Origin: Flavobacteriales bacterium UBA852
GTDB taxonomy: Bacteria > Bacteroidota > Bacteroidia > Flavobacteriales_E > Vicingaceae
NCBI GenBank assembly: GCA_002295925.1
Contig: DBGO01000016.1
Coordinates: 192,248 to 256,247, forward strand
DNA length: 64,000 nucleotides
Direction of reading: 5' to 3'
In this document: piece after piece, positions 34,554 through 42,627 of the stretch
Numbering within the stretch: the first letter of the stretch is position 1
Layout of the letters: every line of letters begins with the position of its first letter
Made by a program: the position numbers and the translations under genes
The notes under the pieces: model-generated
Told to the model about the DNA's origin: nothing
The model's input: only the letters and a program-made list of their open reading frames with translations
Databases searched by the model: none

Positions 34554-35546
34554 TCAATCTTCTATCAAAGTAGCGGTATTTTTTAATTTTTCTACAATTT
34601 TATGCGCCACATCCAAAGCCATAAAGCCATCGTGGATGGTTACAAGAGGTGTAGTATCATTATTTATACTGTTGGCAAATGAACGCAATTCTTCTTTTAT
34701 GGCATTATTCGGTGCAACCTCAGGTGTTTCAAAATAAATTTCTTTTTTGGGCTTATCATCCCCCAAATCAATAACTACCGACAATGGGTCAGGCTCACCT
34801 TCTACTTCGGATAAGCGAACAATTTGTACTTCTTTTTCCAAGAAATCAACAGATATGTAAGCATCTTTTTGAAAAAAACGCGATTTACGCATATTTTTCA
34901 AAGAAATTCTGCTTGCTGTAAGGTTTGCCACACAACCGTTGTCAAACTCAATGCGAGCATTGGCAATATCGGGCGTATTACTTACAACCGCCACACCGCT
35001 GGCGCTAATTTTACGAATATTGGCTTTTACCAAACTTAAAATGATATCCAAATCGTGTATCATTAAATCCAATACAACGGATACATCGGTTCCACGCGGA
35101 TTGAATTGTGCCAAACGATGCGTTTCTATAAACATCGGGCGGGTAATATATTCTTTTGCCGCCAAAAATGCAGGATTAAAACGTTCTACGTGTCCTACTT
35201 GCACTTTCACATTGGCTTCTTCGGCAAGCAACATAAGTTTTTTGGCTTCCTCAACAGTATTGGTCAAGGGTTTTTCTATAAAAACGTGTTTTGATTTTTT
35301 CAATGCTTTCGAAGCACAATCGTAATGCGATAATGTTGGCGTAACAATATCCACCACTTGACAATCATCAATTAATTTATCAATATCGTCATAGGGAGTT
35401 ATTTGAAACTCTTTTGCAACTTTTTGAGCATTTTCGGGATTTACATCATAAAAACCAACCAGTTCATATTCATCATTTGATTCTTTGATTAGCTTAATGT
35501 GAATTTTACCCAAATGTCCGGCTCCGATTACGCCAATTTTTAACAT
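34554..35546 (-). CDS. Gfo/Idh/MocA-family oxidoreductase
   Basis: An NAD(P)-dependent dehydrogenase of 330 residues with the Rossmann motif 'IGVIGAGHLGKIH' at the N-terminus and the conserved 'VFIEKPL' segment. The C-terminal domain contains 'DLMIHDLDIILSLVKANI'. I place the start at 35546, since a longer in-frame extension to 35642 adds 32 non-homologous residues. Substrate class (sugar, inositol, biliverdin-like) cannot be deduced. It is divergent from pcm. Confidence 0.88.
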   Translation of the reverse strand: MLKIGVIGAGHLGKIHIKLIKESNDEYELVGFYDVNPENAQKVAKEFQITPYDDIDKLIDDCQVVDIVTPTLSHYDCASKALKKSKHVFIEKPLTNTVEEAKKLMLLAEEANVKVQVGHVERFNPAFLAAKEYITRPMFIETHRLAQFNPRGTDVSVVLDLMIHDLDIILSLVKANIRKISASGVAVVSNTPDIANARIEFDNGCVANLTASRISLKNMRKSRFFQKDAYISVDFLEKEVQIVRLSEVEGEPDPLSVVIDLGDDKPKKEIYFETPEVAPNNAIKEELRSFANSINNDTTPLVTIHDGFMALDVAHKIVEKLKNTATLIED

Positions 35547-35672
35547 ACTATTATTTTTTATCAAAGTTAATTGCATATTGAACAAAGAAACCGTGATATT
35601 GCAAAAGTTTTTTAACATCCATTTTTTAATATTAAAAATCAAACTTTTTACTCTTTCACTAAATAATCGAAG

Positions 35673-35680
35673 TAATTTTG
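35673..35680 (+). promoter_or_regulatory. -7-like element upstream of pcm
   Basis: TAATTTTG fits TAnnTTTG and lies 22 bp before the pcm start. No clear TTG at the expected -33 spacing. Confidence 0.3.
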
Positions 35681-35702
35681 AAAAAGTGATTAATCAGCGA
35701 AT

Positions 35703-36356
35703 ATGATAGATACATACCGGCACAAAGGACAACGTAAAAAATTAGTGGAGGTTTTAAGAAAAAAAGGTATTTCTGACGAAAAAATTTTAAACGCAATAAA
35801 TGAATTGCCTCGCCATTTTTTTATTCCCGATTCGGCTTTGCATCAATATGCTTACGAAGACCAAGCATTTCCCATTGGTGCCGGGCAAACCATTTCACAA
35901 CCTTATACTGTTGCTTTTCAAACACAATTATTGGAAATTTCAAAAGGTGACAAAGTGTTGGAAATTGGCACAGGTTCGGGTTATCAGGCAGCGGTATTAT
36001 TTAAATTGGGGGCAAAAGTTTTTTCGATAGAACGACAAAAAGCACTGTTTGACAAAACCAAACCTTTGCTCGAAAAAATGGGGATAAAAATTAAAATGTT
36101 TTTTGGCGACGGATACAAAGGATTACCGGCTTTTGCACCGTTTGACAAAATATTGATTACTGCCGCCGCACCTTATATTCCTCAAGATTTACTTGACCAA
36201 CTGAAACCGGGCGGAATTTTGGTTATTCCCGTGGGAGAAGGAGAAACACAAGTAATGAAAAAAATCATAAAAAAAGCGGATGGAACCTTTGAAGAAAAAG
36301 ATTACGGTTTATTTAAATTTGTTCCGATGCTAAAAAACAAAGCGTTTGAAAAATGA
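35703..36356 (+). CDS. pcm: Protein-L-isoaspartate O-methyltransferase
   Basis: Repairs isoaspartyl residues in aged proteins using SAM. At 217 residues it shows the family signature 'IGAGQTISQPYTVAFQTQLL', the SAM-binding 'VLEIGTGSGYQAAVLFKLG' and 'GDGYKGLPAFAPFDKILITA', and the C-terminal 'GGILVIPVGEGETQ'. It overlaps the following lipoprotein gene by 4 bp (ATGA). Confidence 0.95.
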   Translation: MIDTYRHKGQRKKLVEVLRKKGISDEKILNAINELPRHFFIPDSALHQYAYEDQAFPIGAGQTISQPYTVAFQTQLLEISKGDKVLEIGTGSGYQAAVLFKLGAKVFSIERQKALFDKTKPLLEKMGIKIKMFFGDGYKGLPAFAPFDKILITAAAPYIPQDLLDQLKPGGILVIPVGEGETQVMKKIIKKADGTFEEKDYGLFKFVPMLKNKAFEK

Positions 36357-37414
36357 AGCCACTTAAACTTCTCACTCTATTTTTCAGTATTTCGTTAATT
36401 ATTTCGGGATGTAAAAAAGATACTTACGGTCCGCAACCGGTTAACGATGATGCATCGGGCAACCAGCCGGTAATCAACACTTCCAATACACGATTGATTA
36501 TTTGCAATGAAGGGAATTTTACTTGGGGCAATGCTTCATTGTCGATTTATCATCCTTCAAACAAACTAATAGAAAATAATGTGTTTTCTGCTGTCAACAA
36601 CCGCCCGTTGGGTGATGTTGCTCAAAGCACAACCATTGTCAATGATAAAATCTACATCATTGTAAATAATTCCAATAAAATTGAAGTGATTGACAAAAAT
36701 ACGTATCAATCCATTACAACAATTACGGGTTTTAACAGTCCGCGCTATATGGCTGTGTTTGGCTCAAAAGCTTATGTGAGCGATTTATACCAAAATGCCA
36801 TTTATACGGTTGACCTAAATTCCAATCAAATTACAGGACAAATACTCGTAAACGGATGGAGTGAACATTTATTAAAATGGGGCGATACCCTGTTGATTGA
36901 AGCCATCACCGAAAAATCGGTTTACCTGCTCAATACTGCAACAGACCAGATTTTTGACACACTAAGTTTTTCATCGGAAAGCTCACGAGGGATGATATTG
37001 GATAAAAACGGTAAGCTTTGGATATTATTCAGTGGCGGAACTGTAAATCAAATTCCTTCGTTATACCGTGTGAATTTAACCAACAGAACTATTGAGGAAC
37101 AATTGATGTTTTTTCCAAATTCCAACCCAAATTACCTGACAACTCCAAACGGCGAAGAATTGTATTTTATCCATGATGGAATAAAGAAAATGAGCATTAA
37201 CGATACCGTACTGCCAAGCACACCGGTTATTCCGGCAAACAATCGTAATTTTTATTCCCTAACCGTTGACAGCATTTCAGGAGACATATACGTTGCCGAT
37301 GCCAAGGATTTTGTTCAACAAGGAATTATTTTACGTTACAACAACACTTTTCAACCGGTTGATTCTTTTACCGTAGGTATAATCCCCGGATTTATGAATT
37401 TTGATTATCAATAA
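36353..37414 (+). CDS. Beta-propeller lipoprotein (DUF5074/YncE-like)
   Basis: A 353-residue lipoprotein with a signal peptide ending in IISGC (Cys20). Repeated short blades ('KIYIIVNNSNKIEVID', 'AYVSDLYQNAIYTVDLNS', 'GDIYVADAKDFVQQG') indicate a seven-bladed YncE-type propeller. The opening 'ICNEGNFTWGNASLSIYHP' matches the DUF5074 group that includes the surface cobalamin-binding BtuG of Bacteroides. A B12-binding role is only inference, because no btuB-like receptor is adjacent. It overlaps pcm by 4 bp. Confidence 0.75.
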   Translation: MKPLKLLTLFFSISLIISGCKKDTYGPQPVNDDASGNQPVINTSNTRLIICNEGNFTWGNASLSIYHPSNKLIENNVFSAVNNRPLGDVAQSTTIVNDKIYIIVNNSNKIEVIDKNTYQSITTITGFNSPRYMAVFGSKAYVSDLYQNAIYTVDLNSNQITGQILVNGWSEHLLKWGDTLLIEAITEKSVYLLNTATDQIFDTLSFSSESSRGMILDKNGKLWILFSGGTVNQIPSLYRVNLTNRTIEEQLMFFPNSNPNYLTTPNGEELYFIHDGIKKMSINDTVLPSTPVIPANNRNFYSLTVDSISGDIYVADAKDFVQQGIILRYNNTFQPVDSFTVGIIPGFMNFDYQ

Positions 37415-37426
37415 ACAAAATAAAAA

Positions 37427-37825
37427 ATGGCCTTAGATTTAGAATTAGTAGAACAGTCACGAACCAGACAAGTTAAAGCAATATTTCCGAGCACAACCAA
37501 TCATTATCATACACTTTTTGGCGGCACTGCCTTACAATGGATGGACGAAGTAGCTTTTATTGTTGCCACACGCTACTCGCGACAAAAAATGGTAACTGTA
37601 TCGCTTGACCGTATTGATTTTAAGCAACCCATTCCTGCCGGCTATTTTGCCGAACTGATTGGTGAAGTGGTTATGGTAGGCAAAAGCAGTATGCGTGTAA
37701 AAGTGGATATTTATTTGGAAAACATGTATAAAGACGAGCGCAAATTAGCTGTTTCGGGTATGTTTACCATGGTTGCCGTAGGCGATGATAAAAAGCCCGT
37801 AACTATCAGAAAACATGAAAAATAA
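37427..37825 (+). CDS. Acyl-CoA thioesterase (YciA/BACH type)
   Basis: A 132-residue single-hotdog thioesterase. The 'HTLFGGTALQWMDEVAFIVA' segment carries the catalytic aspartate and the long hotdog helix, and 'VSLDRIDFKQPIPAG' is the conserved CoA-contact strand. Length and motifs match YciA-like hexameric enzymes that hydrolyse short to long acyl-CoAs. It is 12 bp after the propeller lipoprotein and convergent with metH (21-bp gap). Confidence 0.88.
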   Translation: MALDLELVEQSRTRQVKAIFPSTTNHYHTLFGGTALQWMDEVAFIVATRYSRQKMVTVSLDRIDFKQPIPAGYFAELIGEVVMVGKSSMRVKVDIYLENMYKDERKLAVSGMFTMVAVGDDKKPVTIRKHEK

Positions 37826-37846
37826 CCCCGGCACGTATTATTTAAT

Positions 37847-40534
37847 TTAATAATTCAAATTTGGTTGCAGCCATTTTTCGGCTTCTTGTACGCTTATGTT
37901 TTTCCTGCTGGCATAATCTTCAACTTGGTCTTTATTGATTTTTCCCAAACCAAAATATTTACTGTTGGGATTGGCAAAATAAAAACCACTCACGGCTGCC
38001 GTGGGATACATGGCTAAACTCTCGGTCAATTCCACTCCAATGTTTTCGGTTACTTGCAATTGTTTGAACAACGGAATTTTCAATGTATGGTCGGGACAAG
38101 CAGGATAACCCGGTGCCGGACGAATACCCCGATATTTTTCTTTTATCAATTTATCATTGTCAAATTTTTCGTTTTTGCTGTATCCCCAATAATTTGTCCG
38201 GATTTTGAAATGCAACCACTCTGCTGTAGCTTCTGCCAAACGGTCGGCTAAAGCTTTTATCAAAATTGACCGAAAATCATCATTTTCTTTTTTAAATTCC
38301 TCCAAATAACGTTCAATGCCAATGCCTGCAGTAACGGCAAAAGCGCCGAAATAATCCTTTATACCTTTTTCTTTTGGGACAACAAAATCGGCTAATGAAA
38401 TATTGGGAACACCGGGGGCTTTTTTTGTTTGTTGCCTCAAAAAATAAAACGTTTCAAGCGTTTCTCCTTCACTGTTGTAGATTTCAATATCTTCTCCAAT
38501 GCTGTTTGCTTGCCAAATACCAAAAACCGCTTTAATTTTCAGTGTTCGCTCGCGTTCTATTCTTTGCAATAAAATCCGAGCATCGTGGTACAGTTTGGTG
38601 GCTTCCTCTCCTACTTTTTCATCATCCAATATATTGGGAAACTTTCCGTGTAATTCCCATGCTTTAAAAAAAGGTGTCCAATCGATAAAAGGAATAATTT
38701 CCGTAATACTGATATCATTTAGGGTTTTAACTCCCAAAAAATCAGGTTTTTCTATATTGCTATTTTCCCAATCAATTTGAAATTTATTCTTTTTGGCTTC
38801 TTCAAAAGGTAAAAGTTCTTTTTCTTTTCTACGATTTTTATGCAATTCTCTAATGCGCTCGTAATCTTTTTTCACATCTTGAATAAATCCTAAATTATTC
38901 CCGGATAATAATTCACCAACTACCGGAACCGTTCGGGATGCATCCAACACATGAACTGCTTGACCTTTTTTGTAATTTTCGTCAATTTTTACTGCCGTAT
39001 GAACCTTAGAAGTTGTGGCTCCTCCTATCAATAAAGGAATAGTAAAATCGTTGCGCTCCATTTCTTTGGCAACATGCACCATTTCGTCCAACGACGGCGT
39101 AATTAAACCACTCAATCCGATAATGTCCACTTGCTCTTTTTGTGCTACTTCTAATATTTTTTCTGCCGGAACCATCACGCCCAAATCAATTACTTCATAA
39201 TTATTACAACCCAACACTACGGCAACAATATTTTTACCGATATCGTGCACATCACCTTTGACCGTTGCCAATAAAATCTTTCCTTTTTTTACGGGTTCTT
39301 TACCTTTATTGGCTTCTTCAATATAAGGCAAAAGAAAAGCAACGGCTTTTTTCATAACTCTTGCGCTTTTTACCACTTGCGGTAGAAACATTTTTCCGCT
39401 GCCAAATAAATCGCCCACTACATTCATTCCTGTCATTAACGGTCCTTCGATAATTTGCAACGGTTCGGGAAATTGCGAGAGAGCTTCTTGCATATCTTCT
39501 TCAATAAACTCATCAATACCCTTTACCAATGCGTGTGTAATTCGTTCTTGGAGTGAATTTTCCCGCCAAGACAGGTCTTTGGTGTTTTTCTTTGTTTTGC
39601 CTTGTACTGTTTGGGCAAAATCAAGCAATCGTTCGGTTGCATCCTCTCTTCTGTCGAGTAAAACATCTTCTACTTTTTCGAGCAACTCTTTGTCAATCTC
39701 ATCATATACTTCAAGCATTTCGGGGTTTACAATCCCCATATCCATACCGTGGTTTATGGCATGATATAAAAATGCGGCATGCATTGCTTCTCTGACTGTA
39801 TTGTTCCCTCTAAACGAAAAGGATACATTACTGACCCCTCCACTGACTTTTGCTCCGGGTAAATTTTCTTTTATCCACTTTGTAGCTAAAAAGAAATCTA
39901 TTGCATTACGTCGATGCTCTTCCATTCCGGTGGCAACAGGAAAAATATTAGGGTCGAATATGATATCTTGCGGCGGAAATTTGACTTTTTGTACTAAAAT
40001 ATCATAAGAACGTTTACAAATTTCTATTCTTCTTTCTAAAGTGTCGGCTTGACCTTTTTCGTCAAAAGCCATAACAACCACAGCGGCACCATATTGTTTA
40101 ATGCGTTTTGCCTGCCAAATAAATTCTTCTTCCCCTCCTTTTAAACTGATGGAATTAACCACACATTTGCCTTGCACACACTTTAATCCTGCTTCGATAA
40201 TTTCCCATTTGGATGAATCTATCATTACCGGAACACGTGCTATTTCTGGCTCGGACATAATCAGATGTAAAAACTTAGTCATTGCCTCCACTCCATCAAT
40301 CAGTCCGTCATCCATATTGACATCAATGATTTGCGCACCTGCCTCCACTTGATTTCTGGCAATTTCGAGCGCTTCGTCAAATTTACCTTCTTTAATCAAT
40401 CGTAAAAACTTTCGAGAACCGGCAACATTAGTTCGTTCGCCAATATTGATAAAATTGGTATCAGGTGTAATAACCAACGGCTCTAATCCTGCCAGTTGCA
40501 TCGGTGGTATATTCCGGTTTTTGTTACTATTCAT
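37847..40534 (-). CDS. metH: Cobalamin-dependent methionine synthase, C-terminal polypeptide
   Basis: An 895-residue protein with the second, third and fourth MetH modules. The pterin-binding methyltetrahydrofolate domain (about 25-290) opens with 'FINIGERTNVAGSRKF'. The cobalamin cap and B12 domain (about 330-570) carry the DVHDIG motif near residue 427, whose His ligates cobalt. The C-terminal AdoMet reactivation domain (about 600-895) holds 'RGIRPAPGYPACPDHT'. The homocysteine-binding module is on the separate upstream gene, one base away and in another frame. Both halves look intact, as in other Bacteroidota. Confidence 0.95.
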   Translation of the reverse strand: MNSNKNRNIPPMQLAGLEPLVITPDTNFINIGERTNVAGSRKFLRLIKEGKFDEALEIARNQVEAGAQIIDVNMDDGLIDGVEAMTKFLHLIMSEPEIARVPVMIDSSKWEIIEAGLKCVQGKCVVNSISLKGGEEEFIWQAKRIKQYGAAVVVMAFDEKGQADTLERRIEICKRSYDILVQKVKFPPQDIIFDPNIFPVATGMEEHRRNAIDFFLATKWIKENLPGAKVSGGVSNVSFSFRGNNTVREAMHAAFLYHAINHGMDMGIVNPEMLEVYDEIDKELLEKVEDVLLDRREDATERLLDFAQTVQGKTKKNTKDLSWRENSLQERITHALVKGIDEFIEEDMQEALSQFPEPLQIIEGPLMTGMNVVGDLFGSGKMFLPQVVKSARVMKKAVAFLLPYIEEANKGKEPVKKGKILLATVKGDVHDIGKNIVAVVLGCNNYEVIDLGVMVPAEKILEVAQKEQVDIIGLSGLITPSLDEMVHVAKEMERNDFTIPLLIGGATTSKVHTAVKIDENYKKGQAVHVLDASRTVPVVGELLSGNNLGFIQDVKKDYERIRELHKNRRKEKELLPFEEAKKNKFQIDWENSNIEKPDFLGVKTLNDISITEIIPFIDWTPFFKAWELHGKFPNILDDEKVGEEATKLYHDARILLQRIERERTLKIKAVFGIWQANSIGEDIEIYNSEGETLETFYFLRQQTKKAPGVPNISLADFVVPKEKGIKDYFGAFAVTAGIGIERYLEEFKKENDDFRSILIKALADRLAEATAEWLHFKIRTNYWGYSKNEKFDNDKLIKEKYRGIRPAPGYPACPDHTLKIPLFKQLQVTENIGVELTESLAMYPTAAVSGFYFANPNSKYFGLGKINKDQVEDYASRKNISVQEAEKWLQPNLNY

Positions 40535-40535
40535 T

Positions 40536-41549
40536 TTATGCTAAAAAATTTTCAGGTAATGGACGTGGTGAATAATTTTTGGCGGCTTGTGCAATTGCTT
40601 TGATGTGTTCGGGTGTGGTTCCACAGCATCCGCCAATAATGTTTATCAAATTCAAATCGAGATATTCTTTAATTTGTTGCTGCATTAGCTCGGGCGTTTC
40701 GTCATATTCTCCAAATTGGTTAGGCAACCCGGCATTGGGATGCGCACTGACATAAAAGGGTGCCTTTTCGTTTAAAATTTGTAAATAAGGCAACATTTGC
40801 TTAGCGCCCAAAGCACAATTTAAACCAATACTCAATAAAGGCATATGCGAAAGTGAGATTAAAAATGCTTCGGTGGTTTGCCCAGAAAGCGTTCGCCCGC
40901 TGTTATCGGTTATTGTTCCTGAAACCATAATGGGTAATTGAATATTTTTCTCTTCAAACACTTCATTTATGGCAAACAAAGCCGCTTTGGCATTTAAAGT
41001 ATCAAAAACAGTTTCTACTAATAATATATCAGCACCTCCATCTATTAATCCCAATAATTGCTCTTTATAAGCCGTTGCCAATTCATCAAAACTAATGGCT
41101 CTAAATCCGGGATTATTTACATCGGGCGACATAGAAGCCGTTTTATTTGTTGGCCCGATAGAACCCGCTACAAACCTGGGCTTATCCGGTTGCAACTTGG
41201 TAAACTCTTCGGCTGCTTCTTTGGCTATTTTTGCCGATTGATAATTTAAATCATACACAATATCTTGCAAACCGTAATCGGCTTGTGCAACGGAAGTTCC
41301 GCTAAATGTATTGGTTTCAACTATATCGGCTCCGGCATTAAAATATTGACGGTGAATCTCTTTAATAATTTCCGGTTTGGTTAACGACAGAATATCATTA
41401 TTCCCTTTTAAAGGTTGGGGATGATTTTTAAATCTTTCTCCTCGAAAATCTTCTTCGGATAATTGATGCTGTTGAATCATCGTTCCCATTGCTCCATCGA
41501 GCACCAATATTCGTTCTTTTAACGCCTTTAATAATTGTTCGTTCTTCAT
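40536..41549 (-). CDS. Homocysteine S-methyltransferase module of split methionine synthase
   Basis: A 337-residue TIM-barrel domain equivalent to the first module of MetH. 'VLDGAMGTMIQQHQLSEEDF' is the N-terminal signature, 'GLNCALGA' and 'IIGGCCGTTPEHI' supply the zinc-binding cysteines, and 'SPDVNNPGFRAISFDEL' is MetH-specific. It binds homocysteine and receives the methyl group from cobalamin on the partner polypeptide. It is the first gene after the SAM-I riboswitch. Confidence 0.93.
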   Translation of the reverse strand: MKNEQLLKALKERILVLDGAMGTMIQQHQLSEEDFRGERFKNHPQPLKGNNDILSLTKPEIIKEIHRQYFNAGADIVETNTFSGTSVAQADYGLQDIVYDLNYQSAKIAKEAAEEFTKLQPDKPRFVAGSIGPTNKTASMSPDVNNPGFRAISFDELATAYKEQLLGLIDGGADILLVETVFDTLNAKAALFAINEVFEEKNIQLPIMVSGTITDNSGRTLSGQTTEAFLISLSHMPLLSIGLNCALGAKQMLPYLQILNEKAPFYVSAHPNAGLPNQFGEYDETPELMQQQIKEYLDLNLINIIGGCCGTTPEHIKAIAQAAKNYSPRPLPENFLA

Positions 41550-41560
41550 TTTCTTATAAT

Positions 41561-41594
41561 AAAAAACCCTTTTGAAAAGCTTATCAAAAGGGTT
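41561..41594 (-). terminator. Riboswitch-controlled terminator before split metH
   Basis: On the minus strand, AACCCTTTTGA (41594-41584) pairs with TCAAAAGGGTT (41575-41565), an 11-bp stem with an 8-nt loop, followed by a T run. It lies between the SAM aptamer and the first metH gene, so it is the expression platform. Its loop and upper 5' arm repeat the complement of the aptamer's 5' P1 strand. Confidence 0.9.
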
Positions 41595-41612
41595 GTTAAT
41601 AGTTTATTTCTA

Positions 41613-41722
41613 TCAACTTATCTTTTCCGCCTTTGCGGATAGGATTTGGCACCTTTTCCATTTTTAGGACGGTTGCCAAGGTTTCTCAGGGCCTATTCCC
41701 TCCACCTTTCTTGATAAGCACT
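41613..41722 (-). ncRNA. SAM-I (S-box) riboswitch
   Basis: On the minus strand the S-box core is plain. The 5' P1 strand is GCTTATC (41719-41713), then AAGAAAGGTGGAGGG, then GCCCTGAGAAACCTTGGCAA, then GGTGCCAAATCC, a P4 hairpin CCGCAAAGGCGG, and the 3' P1 strand GATAAG (41622-41617). SAM binding should stabilise P1 and let the downstream terminator form, shutting off methionine synthase when SAM is plentiful. Confidence 0.96.
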
Positions 41723-41752
41723 TTTTTATTTATTTGAACCTTTTATCCGGCT

Positions 41753-41983
41753 TTATTCTGCCGAATGTGTTTTTTTATAATGTTTATACACCAAATACCC
41801 TATTACACCCATTGCCAAATAAGGCACAGCCATTAAATACAAAATGCCATTGTTGATATTTTGCGCAATGGTTTCTCCGGTTTGCAAATTTGATTCCACA
41901 ACGGCTTTACACATTGCACATTGTGAAAAAGCATGCTGAATAGAAAGTAATAAGGAAAATAATAATGCAATTTTAATTTTCAT
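41753..41983 (-). CDS. Small secreted/membrane CAMC-motif protein
   Basis: A 76-residue protein with a signal peptide (1-20, ending 'HAFSQ'), a CAMC dicysteine immediately after the predicted cleavage site, a short amphipathic stretch and one C-terminal transmembrane helix (about 46-66), with a basic tail. I recognise the layout as a small conserved Bacteroidota protein of unknown role. A metal- or thiol-binding function of CxxC outside the cytoplasm is inference. It lies just upstream of the SAM riboswitch, on the same strand. Confidence 0.7.
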   Translation of the reverse strand: MKIKIALLFSLLLSIQHAFSQCAMCKAVVESNLQTGETIAQNINNGILYLMAVPYLAMGVIGYLVYKHYKKTHSAE

Positions 41984-42043
41984 TGCAACAAATTTATGTT
42001 GTTTTTTTTAAGTAAAACAAACATTGTTAAACTTTTTATGGTA

Positions 42044-42520
42044 TTATTTATTTAAAAATGAAGAATACATCCATACCAATTTCTCTTGCTCTCTAATATA
42101 GTCACTCATTAAAGAATTTGTACCTTCATCATTTATCTTTTCAGACAATTCTAAAATTACACGTTGTTTCGATAAAATAATTTGTAAAGCTTTTAATATT
42201 TCCTTAACAGAATGAAAACCATCCTTTACTGAATCGGTTTCTTTTATATCGGAAATTTTCAGATATTCTGTATATCTATATTCTGCTTTATAGCCAAGTG
42301 TTCTGATTCGTTCAGCTATTGCGTCAATTTTAATTATCAAATCATTGTATAACTCCTCAAATTTTACATGCAGTTCAAAAAATTTTTCGCCTTTCAAATT
42401 CCAGTGATATCCTCGTGTATTTTGGTAGAACACTGAATAATTAGCCAATAAGTCACTTAATTTCGAAGCCAATTCTTTAGACTTTCCTTCATCTAATCCA
42501 ATAGCATTTTTATCTTTCAT
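42044..42520 (-). CDS. dps: Dps-family ferritin-like DNA-protection protein
   Basis: A 158-residue four-helix protein of the Dps family. The inter-subunit ferroxidase residues appear in 'RGYHWNLKGEKFFELHVKFE' (two His) and in 'ELYNDLIIKIDAIAERI' (Asp and Glu). Dps dodecamers oxidise ferrous iron with hydrogen peroxide and store ferric oxide, protecting DNA. The N-terminal tail has few lysines, so strong DNA binding is uncertain. Confidence 0.9.
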   Translation of the reverse strand: MKDKNAIGLDEGKSKELASKLSDLLANYSVFYQNTRGYHWNLKGEKFFELHVKFEELYNDLIIKIDAIAERIRTLGYKAEYRYTEYLKISDIKETDSVKDGFHSVKEILKALQIILSKQRVILELSEKINDEGTNSLMSDYIREQEKLVWMYSSFLNK

Positions 42521-42627
42521 AGCTTTATATTTTTGGTTAATATTTTTATTAATTATATCTCTATAAAATTCAGCATAAAATTATATAAGACTAAAAGTTT
42601 AACAAAATTTAACTCTCAATGTTAATG

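Noticed and set aside
37837..37854. Terminator between the thioesterase and metH genes
   Set aside because: The ATTATTTAATTTAATAAT stretch is only partly symmetrical and has no GC stem or T run on either side.
37847..41549. Frameshifted metH pseudogene
   Set aside because: Each half has its own start and complete motifs, and the split at the module boundary is a known state in Bacteroidota.
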